Assembly (NCBI GenBank): GCA_025356695.1
Contig: JANXSE010000299.1
Coordinates: forward strand, 37,611-101,610
Reading direction: 5' to 3'
DNA: 64,000 nt
Source of the DNA: Betaproteobacteria bacterium
GTDB lineage: Bacteria; Pseudomonadota; Gammaproteobacteria; Burkholderiales; SG8-41
The notes beneath the pieces are model-generated. The model searched no databases and had not been told where the DNA came from. It saw nothing but the letters and a program-made list of their open reading frames with translations. Both the position numbers and the translations under genes were made by a program. Below, piece after piece: positions 1 through 8,089 of the stretch. The stretch's first letter is position 1. Each line of letters begins with the position of its first letter.

Positions 1-228
1 GATGCGATGATCGTGCGTTACGTCGATGACCGCCTGCGTTCACGCGTGGCCGGCATGCGGCTCACGGTCGCCTTCGGCATCAGCTCACTGGCAGTGTGGA
101 TGCTGGGTCCGCTGGTTAAAGGCATCGGCTTCTCGGCGCTGCTATGGACCATGGCCGGCATTGCCGCGCTCAAAGCGGCCATCGTTCTGCTGCTGCCTGA
201 CGAATCTTCGCAGACCCGTTCGGACTAA
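1..228 (+). CDS. MFS transporter, C-terminal fragment (cut by window start)
   Basis: The reading frame is open from base 1 and ends with TAA at 226-228, giving about 75 residues. Two hydrophobic segments (about residues 22-44 and 45-63) follow a charged loop with Y-V-D-D-R-x-R-S-R-V-A-G. This is the usual look of the last cytoplasmic loop and final two helices of a major facilitator superfamily permease. The substrate cannot be told from this tail. The stop codon overlaps the stop of the convergent DUF2062 gene on the other strand (225-227), so the two genes share their 3' ends. An inner-membrane transporter is likely; the family assignment is an inference from a short fragment. Confidence 0.6.
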   Translation, partial: DAMIVRYVDDRLRSRVAGMRLTVAFGISSLAVWMLGPLVKGIGFSALLWTMAGIAALKAAIVLLLPDESSQTRSD

Positions 229-830
229 GGCAGGCAGACCTTGTCGGGCGCAGTCTCGACAAAAGGCACACAGGGCGCGACGACCTCCATGACCGCATCG
301 GCCGGCCGCACCGCCCGTTTTGCAGCCCGCCGTGCCAGCACGCGACGGCGCCAGATGCTTTGCGTGGCGAAATAACCGATCGCGCCCGCCACCGCTGCCA
401 GCAGCCAGACGCCGAGCAACAGGGGCGCGCCGTGGGTAACGAACATGCTCCAGCCGGTGCCCAGCCATTCGCCGGATGATTCAACCGGCAACACCGGTGC
501 AGCGGCGCGCAGGCTGACCGCCTGCAACAGTACGCTGCCCAGCTGGTAGGCCGCGTAGTAAATCGGCCCGAAGGTCAGCGGATTGCTGATAAACGTGGCG
601 GTGGCCGCGGCCAGCGGACTGGCCCGCAGCAGCAATGCAGCGATCACCGCCAGCGGAATCTGGCCCAGCGGAACCAGCACGGCAGTGAACGCACCGATCG
701 CCACCCCACGCGAGACGCGACGGCGGTCGAAACGCCAGGCCTGCGGCTCGCGCGCACGCGGGCCGAGCCAGCGCAGCCAGCGGCTGTCGCGGAGACTTTC
801 GGCACTCGGTGCGTAGCGGCGCAACACCAT
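225..830 (-). CDS. DUF2062 domain-containing membrane protein
   Basis: A protein of 201 residues from the ATG at 830. The frame stays open to 911, but the upstream part is Arg/Pro/Cys-rich and unlikely to be translated. After a basic N-terminus (WLRWLGP, then RRRVSRGVAIGAF) come hydrophobic segments with the DUF2062 signature: G-Q-I-P-L-A, L-R-A-S-P-L-A-A-A, and the F-I-S-N-P-L-T-F-G-P-I-Y-Y block. The protein should sit in the inner membrane. DUF2062 has no firmly established function; in proteobacteria it is often found near competence or polysaccharide genes. It is convergent with the MFS fragment and overlaps it by the stop codons. Confidence 0.8.
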   Translation of the reverse strand: MVLRRYAPSAESLRDSRWLRWLGPRAREPQAWRFDRRRVSRGVAIGAFTAVLVPLGQIPLAVIAALLLRASPLAAATATFISNPLTFGPIYYAAYQLGSVLLQAVSLRAAAPVLPVESSGEWLGTGWSMFVTHGAPLLLGVWLLAAVAGAIGYFATQSIWRRRVLARRAAKRAVRPADAVMEVVAPCVPFVETAPDKVCLP

Positions 831-932
831 CAACCCTTTCCAAAGAAACCGGCAGCCGCGAAACAGTCGGGGCCGCCCCCGGGGGCCGCATGTAGGCGGA
901 TTCCCGGACACATGAACTTATAACGGAGGAAT

Positions 933-1127
933 ATGACAAAACTTCAAGCGCCGGCAACCACTACACCCGCAGAATTTGCGATCCCCTCAGACTTGACTGC
1001 GCTCAAGTGCGGAAGTTCCTGTAGGTACCACGACAGACATAAAAAAAGGCCGGCATCACTGCCGGCCTTTGAGTTACTGCATCGATCAGCGCCAGGTCAA
1101 CCCGCCGCAAAATCGTCGAACATATAG
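933..1127 (+). other. small open frame with a strong Shine-Dalgarno, probably not a functional gene
   Basis: A 64-codon frame starts at an ATG preceded by a near-perfect AACGGAGGAAT Shine-Dalgarno. It runs straight through the intrinsic terminator at 1041-1070 and into the 3' end of the convergent flavoprotein gene. The first 30 residues resemble no family I know. Most likely it is a decayed gene start or a leader peptide whose downstream gene was lost. It is listed because the ribosome site is unusually good. Confidence 0.15.
1041..1070 (-). terminator. intrinsic terminator of the FccB-like gene
   Basis: A perfect 8-bp stem (GGCCGGCA at 1048-1055 with TGCCGGCC at 1060-1067) has a 4-nt loop. 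An A-run at 1041-1047 reads as a U-tract on the minus strand. It lies about 30 bp past the stop of the minus-strand flavoprotein gene. The TTT at 1068-1070 also gives weak termination on plus. Confidence 0.85.
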
Positions 1128-2428
1128 CCGACCCACTTGAGGTCCGACTCCCACAACTCGGGACGACGGTCGTTGTCGTCGATCTGCGTCTGCCGCAGCA
1201 GGCCGTCTTCGCCGATCTGGTAATCGAACTGCACGGCAATCGCCTCACGCGGGCTGTTGTTCACCAGCATGTAGCAGAGGTTGTCGATAATGATGGGCTT
1301 GAGTGCCTCGCCCCTGGCCTGCATGGCGATGAATTTGGCGACCGAGCGGCCCTGGCGGTTTGCGACGTGTCCGGCCTTGGGATAATGGCCGAAATGCGGC
1401 GACACGGCACCGACCGAATCGCCGATGACGAACACCTGCGGATCGTCGGCCGCGTTATAGAACAGCGGATTCACTGCAGCCCAGCCGGTCGGCTTGCCTT
1501 CCGGCGTTTTACCGATCAGCCCCGCTTTCCAGACAAGATCGGCGGCCTGGTGCGGCGCCATCAAGAGCGCATCGTCGAACTTGAAATCGCCGGCGGCGGT
1601 TTTCACCACCTTGTTGAACGGATCGACTTCCTTGATCGCGGCGTTGGGCACGTGGGTGATGATGTCGGAATACAGTTCGCTGAACGCCAGCTTGTAGCCG
1701 CCGGTGATCGGCGCGACGTTCGGCTTCGGATCGAGGATGACGATCTTCGCGTTCAACTTCTTCTGCTTGAACAGCCACGCCATCAGACAGGCGCGCTCGT
1801 AGGGCGACGGCGGGCAGCGGTGCGGCGGCGGCGGCAGCGTCAGCACGAAAGTGCCGCCCTTGAAGTTGTGGATCTTCTGTTTCACCAGCGCATGTTCGGC
1901 GCTGGGGATGTAGGCGGTCGGATAAGTGGTGCGCGTGTAATCGATCGCTTTTTTGTCGTTGCCGAACCACGCCTCGAAGCCGTAGCGGATGCCGGCCGAG
2001 ATGACTAGCCAGTCATAGTCGAGGTAACCCTGTGCGGTACTGACACGCTTTTTCGCACGGTCGATTTCGGTTATTTCGGTCTGCACGAAGGTATAGCCGT
2101 GGCGCTTCGCCGGCGCCATGTACGACTTCACCAGAAAATTCGTGTCGACGACATCAATCAGCCATTTGTTGGACAGCGGGCAGGACCAGAACACCGGATT
2201 GCGCTCGAGCACGATCACCTCGAGATCGGGCGCCTGTTCGCGGATATGGCGTGCGGCGGTCAATCCGCCCCAGCCGCCGCCGGCAATGACGACGCGGCGC
2301 TTGCCCGAGCGTGGAATCAGTTCGGACGCCGGCGTCATGATCAGAGGCTGTGCGGGAAGGCGGGATGCAGCGCCGAGCGCGGCGCTGGCGGCACCGGCTT
2401 TGAGAAGTTCGCGGCGGGTCAATTTCAT
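1097..2428 (-). CDS. fccB: FAD-dependent sulfide dehydrogenase flavoprotein (FccB/SoxF-like)
   Basis: A 443-residue periplasmic flavoprotein. It starts with a twin-arginine signal (LTRRELLKAG), so it is probably exported folded. A dinucleotide-binding motif VVIAGGGWGG lies at about 46-55. Cys83 in FWSCPLSN, Cys205 in HRCPPSPYE and Cys385 fall where flavocytochrome c sulfide dehydrogenases carry the FAD-attaching cysteine and the redox disulfide (family knowledge, aligned by eye). FVIGD near 333 is the second FAD motif. The family oxidises sulfide to sulfur and passes electrons to a c-type cytochrome subunit (FccA/SoxE). No such subunit is adjacent: the upstream neighbour is a divergent Bug receptor and the downstream one a terminator. 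A partner must be encoded elsewhere, or the protein has another role. The gene stands alone with its own terminator. Confidence 0.8.
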   Translation of the reverse strand: MKLTRRELLKAGAASAALGAASRLPAQPLIMTPASELIPRSGKRRVVIAGGGWGGLTAARHIREQAPDLEVIVLERNPVFWSCPLSNKWLIDVVDTNFLVKSYMAPAKRHGYTFVQTEITEIDRAKKRVSTAQGYLDYDWLVISAGIRYGFEAWFGNDKKAIDYTRTTYPTAYIPSAEHALVKQKIHNFKGGTFVLTLPPPPHRCPPSPYERACLMAWLFKQKKLNAKIVILDPKPNVAPITGGYKLAFSELYSDIITHVPNAAIKEVDPFNKVVKTAAGDFKFDDALLMAPHQAADLVWKAGLIGKTPEGKPTGWAAVNPLFYNAADDPQVFVIGDSVGAVSPHFGHYPKAGHVANRQGRSVAKFIAMQARGEALKPIIIDNLCYMLVNNSPREAIAVQFDYQIGEDGLLRQTQIDDNDRRPELWESDLKWVGYMFDDFAAG

Positions 2429-2752
2429 GGGTTCTCCGTTACGTGGGTTGCAACGTTACGGCGGCGTTATGCGCGCGCGGTGACGTTCTGGATTCAATCA
2501 ATGCGGATGGCCGGTGCATATTCACCGGTTTTGGGTCCGCGCGGCACGCACGCGGAGTCGTATTACGACGAGGGGGGGCGCGGGCGCGGGGATGCGCCGC
2601 CGTGCGTCGCGCGTGCGCGCAACGCAAAAGAAGAATGCAATAAAGGTGTGCGTTTCAAGATCGCGTTATTATAACAACATCAATTACAAGAATCCGCCGG
2701 CACCGCGCCATCCAAGGTGTGCCGGCGTTGCAGTCGCATCCCCGGAGGAGCA
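2429..2752. other. intergenic region between divergent genes (324 bp)
   Basis: It separates the start codons of the FccB-like gene (minus) and a Bug receptor (plus), so promoters for both must lie here. The left two thirds are GC-rich; an AT-rich stretch around 2660-2695 is the most likely promoter area for the plus-strand gene. A GGAGGAG Shine-Dalgarno stands at about 2743-2749. I could not pick a convincing -35/-10 pair or an operator. Confidence 0.4.
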
Positions 2753-3727
2753 ATGAAGAAGCGGTATCACGCGCCGTGCGCGCTGGCCGGCATCGCCATG
2801 ACACTGGCCGGCGTTGCATTTGCGCAAAATTATCCGAACCAGCCGGTGCGCATGCTGGTCGGTTATGCGGCGGGCGGCGGCGCCGACGGCATTATCCGCG
2901 CCATCGCACCGGAACTCTCCGAGGTGCTTGGACAACCGGTCGTCATCGACAACCGTCCGGGCGGCGGCACTGTGATCGCGACACAGGCGGTCGCCGTCAG
3001 CAAGGCTGATGGCTACACCATGTACGTGATGGACCACGCCTTCATCGTCAACCCGGTACTGGTCGGCAAACTGCCCTACGACAGCCTGCGCGATTTCGTA
3101 CCGGTGGGCGGCATCTCGTCGTCGAGCACAACGCTGATGGTGGTGCATCCGTCGCTGCCGGTGAAATCGGTGAAGGAACTCGTCGCACTGGCGCGCACGC
3201 ATCCCGGCAAACTCAACTACTCGTCGGGTGGCAACGGCACGGTGCCGCATGTGATGGGCGAGTTGTTCAACGCGGTGGCGAAAATCAAGGTCACGCATAT
3301 CCCCTACAAAAGCACGGGCCTCGCCATTTACGCCACCACCAGCGGCGAGGTGATGGTCGGCTTCGGCGGCATCTTCGCCGCCAAGGGGCTCGCCGACACC
3401 GGCAAGTTGCGCCCGCTCGCGATCGCTGCGGCAACGCGCAGCGACGTCATGCCGCAGGTGCCGACATTCGCCGAATCAGGCTGGCCGCAGATCGACGCCA
3501 CCAGCCATCGCGGCATCATCGCGCCGGCCGGCACGCCGCGCGAAATCGTCACACGCATGAACGCAGCGATCAACAAGGTATTGTTGATGCCGGCGGTGCG
3601 CGCGCGCATGACCGAGGTCGGTTACGTCGTCACCGGCGGCTCGCCCGAGGATTTCGGCCGCACCATCCGCAGCGAAATGGACAAGTGGGCGAAAATCCTG
3701 CGCGACGCCAACATCAAGGTCGAATAG
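2753..3727 (+). CDS. Bug-family tripartite tricarboxylate transporter receptor (1)
   Basis: A 324-residue periplasmic solute-binding protein with a typical signal peptide ending in AFAQ. The ATG at 2753 has GGAGGAG 4-10 bp upstream and fits the signal peptide; the frame extends further 5' without need. Family blocks in order: PVRMLVGYAAGGGADG, the VIDNRPGGG ligand loop, DGYT, VHPSLPVKSVKEL, the SSGGNGTVPH turn and HIPYKS. Bug proteins bind carboxylates (tricarboxylates, aromatic acids, amino acids) and deliver them to TctAB permeases, or act in sensing. No TctA/TctB gene is in the window, so the ligand and permease are unknown. It is followed by a lipocalin-like gene 50 bp downstream on the same strand. 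Confidence 0.9.
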   Translation: MKKRYHAPCALAGIAMTLAGVAFAQNYPNQPVRMLVGYAAGGGADGIIRAIAPELSEVLGQPVVIDNRPGGGTVIATQAVAVSKADGYTMYVMDHAFIVNPVLVGKLPYDSLRDFVPVGGISSSSTTLMVVHPSLPVKSVKELVALARTHPGKLNYSSGGNGTVPHVMGELFNAVAKIKVTHIPYKSTGLAIYATTSGEVMVGFGGIFAAKGLADTGKLRPLAIAAATRSDVMPQVPTFAESGWPQIDATSHRGIIAPAGTPREIVTRMNAAINKVLLMPAVRARMTEVGYVVTGGSPEDFGRTIRSEMDKWAKILRDANIKVE

Positions 3728-3777
3728 CCGGCGTGCATCATCGCATTTCAATCGAAAAATTTAAACGGGGGAATCCA

Positions 3778-4242
3778 ATGTCACGAATCAGCGTATGCGC
3801 ATTTATTTCTGCAATTCTTCTCTCCACCGCTGTGCACGCCCAATCGGGTGCATCGCACAACCCGCTGGTCGGCGTCTGGCGCATCGGCGAAATCGCCGAG
3901 ACCGGCAAACCGCCACTGACCACACCGCAGCCGGGCCTTTATATCTTTACACCCAAACACTACAGCTTCGTGCGCATCAACGGCAGCAAGCCGCTGCCCG
4001 ACTATCCGTCAAACGACAAGGCAACCGATGCCGACAAGGTCGCGGTCTTCAATGCGCTGTATCTGCAGTCGGGAACCTATACGATCAAGGACAATGTGCT
4101 GGCAGTGAAAGTACTCGTCGCCAAAAGCGCCTTCGCGATGGCCGCCCCCGGCAACCAGTTCGACATTGCAATCAACGGCGACACGCTGACCCTGACGCAA
4201 AAGCCGAACGGGCCGGCGCTGAAAATGGTCCGCGTCGAATAA
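3778..4242 (+). CDS. secreted lipocalin-like domain protein
   Basis: 154 residues from the ATG at 3778, preceded by GGGGGAA. It begins with a signal peptide ending VHAQ. The mature start NPLVGVWRI followed by beta-rich sequence (YIFTPKHYSFVRIN, SGTYTIKDNVLAVKV, DTLTLTQ) is the pattern of small lipocalin-like domains (Pfam Lipocalin_5 type), which usually bind small hydrophobic molecules. The ligand is unknown. It sits between a Bug receptor and a carboxymuconolactone-decarboxylase-like gene with short gaps, so the three are probably co-transcribed. Confidence 0.7.
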   Translation: MSRISVCAFISAILLSTAVHAQSGASHNPLVGVWRIGEIAETGKPPLTTPQPGLYIFTPKHYSFVRINGSKPLPDYPSNDKATDADKVAVFNALYLQSGTYTIKDNVLAVKVLVAKSAFAMAAPGNQFDIAINGDTLTLTQKPNGPALKMVRVE

Positions 4243-4254
4243 TCACAATATCCC

Positions 4255-4917
4255 ATGGAATCCCTGATGAAGAATATTTTCAAAAGCGCCTTGCTCGCGG
4301 CATCCTCGTTGTCGATGGCCCTGCCGCAGGTTTCCGCCGCGCAAAGCCTGCAGCGCTTTCCGGAAATTTCTCTGGAGAAACTGACCCCAGAACAGAAACA
4401 ATGGGCCGACAGCGTCTCGGCGCCGCCGCGCGGTGCCAATTTCAGGCAACCGCCCTATCGCATCTACCTGCGCAGCCCGGCGCTGGCCGAACGCATCACC
4501 GGGCTGTCCGACTACCTGCGCTGGAACACGCAGTTCCCCGCGCGGCTCACCGAGTTCGCAATCCTGCTCGCGTCGCGCAACCAGAATGTGCGCTGGGCCT
4601 GGCGCAGCCATTACAAGGCGGCGATCAAAGGCGGGCTCGACCCGAAAGTCGGTGTTGAGCTTGCCGCCGGCAAACGGCCCGCCGGCATGCAGGAAGACGA
4701 GGCCGCGTTGTACGATCTGGCGACTGAAATATTCCGCGACAAAAAAGTCTCGGATGCAACCTACGCCACGGCGCTGGCGAAATTCGGCGAGCAGGGCATC
4801 GTCGAACTGATCAGCCTGATGGGATATTACGATCTGGTCGGCATGCTGCTGATCGCCGGCAACGCGCAGCCGCCGGGCGATCCGGAAGTGCCGGTGTTGC
4901 GGCCGATGCCGCGCTAA
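4255..4917 (+). CDS. carboxymuconolactone decarboxylase / AhpD-like family protein
   Basis: 220 residues if started at 4255; the second ATG at 4267 (MKNIFKSALL) gives a cleaner signal peptide and may be the true start. After the predicted leader (cleavage near VSAAQ) the helical CMD fold is recognisable: a G-L-S-D-Y-L-R-W segment, then RLTEFAILLASRNQNVRWAWRSHYKAA, which resembles the 4-carboxymuconolactone decarboxylase subfamily more than AhpD. The CxxC redox pair of AhpD is absent, so a peroxidase role is unlikely. A leader on this family is unusual but seen in betaproteobacteria. Last gene of the Bug/lipocalin/CMD group. Confidence 0.75.
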   Translation: MESLMKNIFKSALLAASSLSMALPQVSAAQSLQRFPEISLEKLTPEQKQWADSVSAPPRGANFRQPPYRIYLRSPALAERITGLSDYLRWNTQFPARLTEFAILLASRNQNVRWAWRSHYKAAIKGGLDPKVGVELAAGKRPAGMQEDEAALYDLATEIFRDKKVSDATYATALAKFGEQGIVELISLMGYYDLVGMLLIAGNAQPPGDPEVPVLRPMPR

Positions 4918-4995
4918 AGACCTGTTCCTTACCCCGCGCTTCGCGCAAGGGAGGGAGATAAATTCAGAGGCGGTTCTCGTTAAACGTCTGCGCGA

Positions 4996-5967
4996 CTATT
5001 CAATCCTGATCCCGGCGCCCTTCACCACGCGCGTCCACTGATCGCGCTCGGCGCGCAGGAAGGCGGCGAATTCCTGCGGCGAACTGCCGACACTGTCGGT
5101 GCCGTCCTGCTCAAAACGCGCCATCACGTCCGGACGCTGCACGCCCTTCGCAATCTCTTTGTAGATGCGGCCGATGATAGTCTTCGGCGTACCGCGCGGC
5201 GCCACCATGCCGTGCCATTGCGTCACGATATAACCCGGCACACCGGCTTCGATCATGGTCGGGATTTCCGGTGCGACTTTGGCGCGTTTGTTGCTCGCGA
5301 TTGCCAGCGCGCGCAGTTTGCCCGAGCGCACCTGGTTGTAGATCGAACCGCCACTCAAAAAACTGAACTGCACCTGCCCCGACAGCATATCGGTCAGCGC
5401 CGCACCGACGCCCTTATACGGAATGTGCGTCACCTTCGTGCCGGTCGACTGGCCAAACAACTCACCGGCGAGATGCGCGAGCGACGCATTGCCGGTCGAG
5501 GCGAAATTCAGTTTCGACGGATTAGCTTTGGCGTAGGCCACCAGTTCGGCAACGGTCTTTACCGGTAACGACGGATGCACCGTCAGAATGTACGGCCCGC
5601 CGGCGACCTGCGACACCGCGTCAAAATCCTTGTAGAGATCGTACGGCGTCCTGGCGACGATGCCGTACACCACGAGGCTCGCCGACAACATCATCACGGT
5701 GTAACCATCGGGCGCCGAATGCGCGGTCACGTCAGCGGCAATGCTGCCGCTCGCACCGGCGCGGTTATCGACCACCACGCTTTGCCCCAGCGCCTCAGTG
5801 AGCGGCGTGGCAATCAGACGCGAGACAAAATCGAGCCCGCCGCCCGCGCCTGACGATACGGTCATGCGGATCGGTTTGTTGGGCCACTGGTTTTGGGCGC
5901 TGGCGTGCGGGGTGGTGATGGCGGCGGCGAGTGCCGCGGCGATATAAATTTTATGCGGGACGATCAT
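4996..5967 (-). CDS. Bug-family TTT receptor (2)
   Basis: 323 residues with signal peptide (PHASAQ). Bug blocks: PIRMTVSSGAGGGLDFVSR, VVDNRAGASGSI, DGYTVMML, VHPSLPVKTVAEL, STGNASLAHLAGELF and HIPYKGVG. The first ligand loop has S-S-G-A in place of the common P-F-x-x-G-G, which suggests a different ligand from receptor 1. It is convergent with the preceding gene and lies downstream of the cupin block on the same strand, from which a 365-bp repeat-bearing spacer separates it. Confidence 0.9.
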   Translation of the reverse strand: MIVPHKIYIAAALAAAITTPHASAQNQWPNKPIRMTVSSGAGGGLDFVSRLIATPLTEALGQSVVVDNRAGASGSIAADVTAHSAPDGYTVMMLSASLVVYGIVARTPYDLYKDFDAVSQVAGGPYILTVHPSLPVKTVAELVAYAKANPSKLNFASTGNASLAHLAGELFGQSTGTKVTHIPYKGVGAALTDMLSGQVQFSFLSGGSIYNQVRSGKLRALAIASNKRAKVAPEIPTMIEAGVPGYIVTQWHGMVAPRGTPKTIIGRIYKEIAKGVQRPDVMARFEQDGTDSVGSSPQEFAAFLRAERDQWTRVVKGAGIRIE

Positions 5968-6033
5968 GCGGGCTCCGGAATTCTGCGAGAGGGAATTATA
6001 CCGTTGCGTGTTATGCGCATGATGCCGCAGTTG

Positions 6034-6071
6034 TTAGGGCGGAAAAGCGCAGCGCATTCCGCCGGATGGCA
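6034..6071. repeat. dispersed palindrome, GGCGGAA-GCGCAGCGC-TTCCGCC type
   Basis: GGGCGGAA (6038-6043 region) pairs with TTCCGCC (6058-6063 region) around an AAGCGCAGCGCA core. The same core recurs at 59279-59314 with GGCGCAAT/ATTGCGCC arms. This is a REP-like element of a kind common in proteobacterial intergenic DNA. Confidence 0.6.
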
Positions 6072-6118
6072 ATGTGCTTTGTTGCTCACGCGGACCGGCG
6101 TGGAAGGCACCGGGTTGC

Positions 6119-6156
6119 TCCTTCCCCCCTTGAGGGGGAAGGCGGGGATGGGGGGA
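6119..6156. repeat. CTTCCCCC/GGGGGAAG palindrome with G-rich tail
   Basis: A C-rich arm and a G-rich arm with TTGA between them are followed by GGCGGGGATGGGGGG. The same elements, in longer form, occur at 54701-54790. It is a dispersed intergenic repeat, not coding. Confidence 0.55.
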
Positions 6157-6189
6157 CTACTGCATATATAAACCACGGTGTTTCCGTTT

Positions 6190-6330
6190 GGCCGGGGGCA
6201 GCCCGGCAGCTGCTTACTTTCTCTTGAGCGGCCAAGAGAAAGTAAGAAAAGAGAAGGCCGCCCCGGTTCGCCGGTCCTGCGAACTCCCCTGCGCTGCTCG
6301 CCACGCATTACCTACGAACCGGACAAAGCT
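6190..6330. repeat. repeat block with 13-bp perfect inverted repeat
   Basis: CTTACTTTCTCTT at 6213-6225 pairs perfectly with AAGAGAAAGTAAG at 6234-6246 around GAGCGGCC. A purine run and a GC-rich segment ending near CGCCACGCATTACC follow. I recall similar blocks as dispersed repeats in several beta- and gammaproteobacterial genomes. The hairpin could act as an RNA stability element for flanking transcripts. Confidence 0.55.
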
Positions 6331-6332
6331 GC

Positions 6333-7508
6333 TTAATACTTCCCGTCATGCGAGGCCAGCGCAATCGTCGCCGGCTTGCCGGTACGGTTGCTCCACGCAT
6401 GATTGCTGCCGCGAATAATGGCGAACTCGCCTTTTTTCAGCGTCACGTCCTGCGTGTCGAGCACCAGTACTAATTCGCCGTCGGTGACGACCGCGAATTC
6501 CAGCGTTTCCATTTTCTGCATGTACGGATGCTTTGCGTTCGCCGACCACGTGGATGCCTTGGGTGAACCCATCGATTGGAAAAACGCGGCAACTTCCTTC
6601 TGCCCGACCTTGCCCTGCCACGAGGCATCCGGCGGAAACGTGACCGTGCGCATCACCGAACCGTTCTTCGGCGGCTCGATGGTGTGCGGGAACTGCAACG
6701 TTTCAAGCACGATCTTCGCCGGCGTGGCATCGGTGACCCACAGGCGCTGCGAAGCGTAGCCCGGGCGCGCCGGATCGGTGCGCACATCGGGCGTGGCAGC
6801 GTCACTCGCCAGTGTCGATTTGTTCGGCTGCTTGTCGAGACAGACGATGCGGCGCGTCGGCTTCACACCGTTGGGCACCGTATGATTGGCGGCCGCGGTC
6901 ATCACCCGATCGTTGCCCTGCGCAAGGCCGACCGGGCCATCGACAAAGGTCGCCGAAATCATGTCGAACATGACAAGCGAACCGCCGGCGACACGGCTCG
7001 CCCATTGGTGCCAGGCGCCGACGTCGATGACGACGTCCCCCCGGCCCCATTCCACATCCTGGTCATCCAGCACCAGCGTGCGATTGCCCTCGAGAATCAG
7101 CGCGTAATCGACGGTCTCCGTCTTGTGCATGCCGCCCGAGTAGAAGTTATGACCACCGCGGTCCCAGGTGCGGCCGGGCGGTCGGATTTTCGGCGCGTGC
7201 GGCGCGACGATATTGGTGTCGGTCGCCGCGTCGTAATCATCCGGCTTGCCCACCCCCTGAATGACGCGCAGCTGGCCGCCGTTGGGCGGGCCCGGAAAAT
7301 CGTACGGGATGCCGCCATCGTCAGTGGCACCCGACAGCGGCGCGGGGCTCTCGGTCCATACCCACAGATCGGTGTGGCCGCGACCGTGCCCCATCGACGC
7401 CGCGTGAGAATAAGGCGACGGCCCGTCCCAGGTGACGGTGGATTTGCCGTTGGCATCGTTGCCGGTAACGACGCGACGGATGGGCTTCATACCACTGGCT
7501 TGCGACAT
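6333..7508 (-). CDS. two-domain cupin protein
   Basis: 391 residues, no signal peptide, GAAAGGGAATG upstream of the ATG. The protein is an internal duplication: IRRVVTGNDANGKS at about 10 and TRRIVCLDKQPNKS at about 220 begin equivalent halves. Each half holds a cupin barrel. The first is MHKTETVDYALILEG...GDVVIDVGAWHQW. The second is QKMETLEFAVVTDGELVLVLD...GEFAIIRGSNHAWSN. Metal-type residues H, E and H are kept in the first barrel (H-K-T-E...H-Q-W) and only partly in the second (QKMET replaces the first His). This points to one active or binding site per chain. Bicupins include ring-cleaving dioxygenases and isomerases; the reaction is not predictable. It is the last gene of a minus-strand set with two small cupins and a Bug receptor. 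Confidence 0.75.
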   Translation of the reverse strand: MSQASGMKPIRRVVTGNDANGKSTVTWDGPSPYSHAASMGHGRGHTDLWVWTESPAPLSGATDDGGIPYDFPGPPNGGQLRVIQGVGKPDDYDAATDTNIVAPHAPKIRPPGRTWDRGGHNFYSGGMHKTETVDYALILEGNRTLVLDDQDVEWGRGDVVIDVGAWHQWASRVAGGSLVMFDMISATFVDGPVGLAQGNDRVMTAAANHTVPNGVKPTRRIVCLDKQPNKSTLASDAATPDVRTDPARPGYASQRLWVTDATPAKIVLETLQFPHTIEPPKNGSVMRTVTFPPDASWQGKVGQKEVAAFFQSMGSPKASTWSANAKHPYMQKMETLEFAVVTDGELVLVLDTQDVTLKKGEFAIIRGSNHAWSNRTGKPATIALASHDGKY

Positions 7509-7559
7509 TTCATTCCCTTTCAGACTTCATGAATCGCGCTCACGCGCGTACTTTTGGTT

Positions 7560-8030
7560 TTAGTAATGCGATTTGTAGCTGATGCCGTCCATCACGGCGA
7601 GTTCATCGAGCTCGATGTATGAACGTTTCGTTTCGCGGTCAACCGTATACTGCATGCGGCGGTGACCGTCGGTGGTGGCGCGGATCGACAAGAGTTGCAG
7701 GCCGTCCTTGCCGACCTGCCACTCGTGCGAGCCGGCGATGCCAGCCGGCGCGTAAATCGACGAGCCGGCGTGCACCGGAAACTCCTTGCCGTGGTAATCA
7801 CGCACGATCGCGCTGCCGGCCATCACGTAATAGAACACCTCGATGGCATGCCAGTGCAGATGTTCGTGCGTGCCGGCCTTGAAATTGGCGACGGCGACGC
7901 GCACGCGCTCGCTCGGCCGGTCAGGGCAGCCGATCAACGGACGCAGCGTCTGACCGTCGACCACGCCGCGCGTCTCCTTCACATTGGCCTGATCGAATAC
8001 CTGCAATGTTGATGCGAATTCCACCGCCAT
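7560..8030 (-). CDS. small cupin domain protein (A)
   Basis: 156 residues from the ATG at 8030, which has GGAGGAG just upstream; longer frames exist but lack a ribosome site. A single cupin barrel carries motif 1 G-T-H-E-H-L-H-W-H-A-I-E (metal ligands His, His, Glu) and motif 2 GSSIYAPAGIAGSHEW. It is close to the cupin at 9170-9640 over the whole length, so the two are paralogs. They flank a Bug receptor gene, and such small cupins often bind or isomerise the imported acid. The reaction is unknown. Confidence 0.75.
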   Translation of the reverse strand: MAVEFASTLQVFDQANVKETRGVVDGQTLRPLIGCPDRPSERVRVAVANFKAGTHEHLHWHAIEVFYYVMAGSAIVRDYHGKEFPVHAGSSIYAPAGIAGSHEWQVGKDGLQLLSIRATTDGHRRMQYTVDRETKRSYIELDELAVMDGISYKSHY

Positions 8031-8089
8031 GTTGCATCTCCTCCGAGTCTGAATTGTCGCGCGCGAAAGCACGCGTTAAATGAATTGCC

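Larger units (their letters stand above)
5968..6332. other. 365-bp spacer built largely of palindromic repeats
   Basis: No plausible gene. It contains a GCGCAGCGC-type palindrome (6034-6071), a C-run/G-run palindrome (6119-6156) and a 13-bp inverted repeat inside a longer purine-rich block (6190-6330), each listed separately. The promoter of receptor 2 probably lies next to 5968. Confidence 0.6.
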
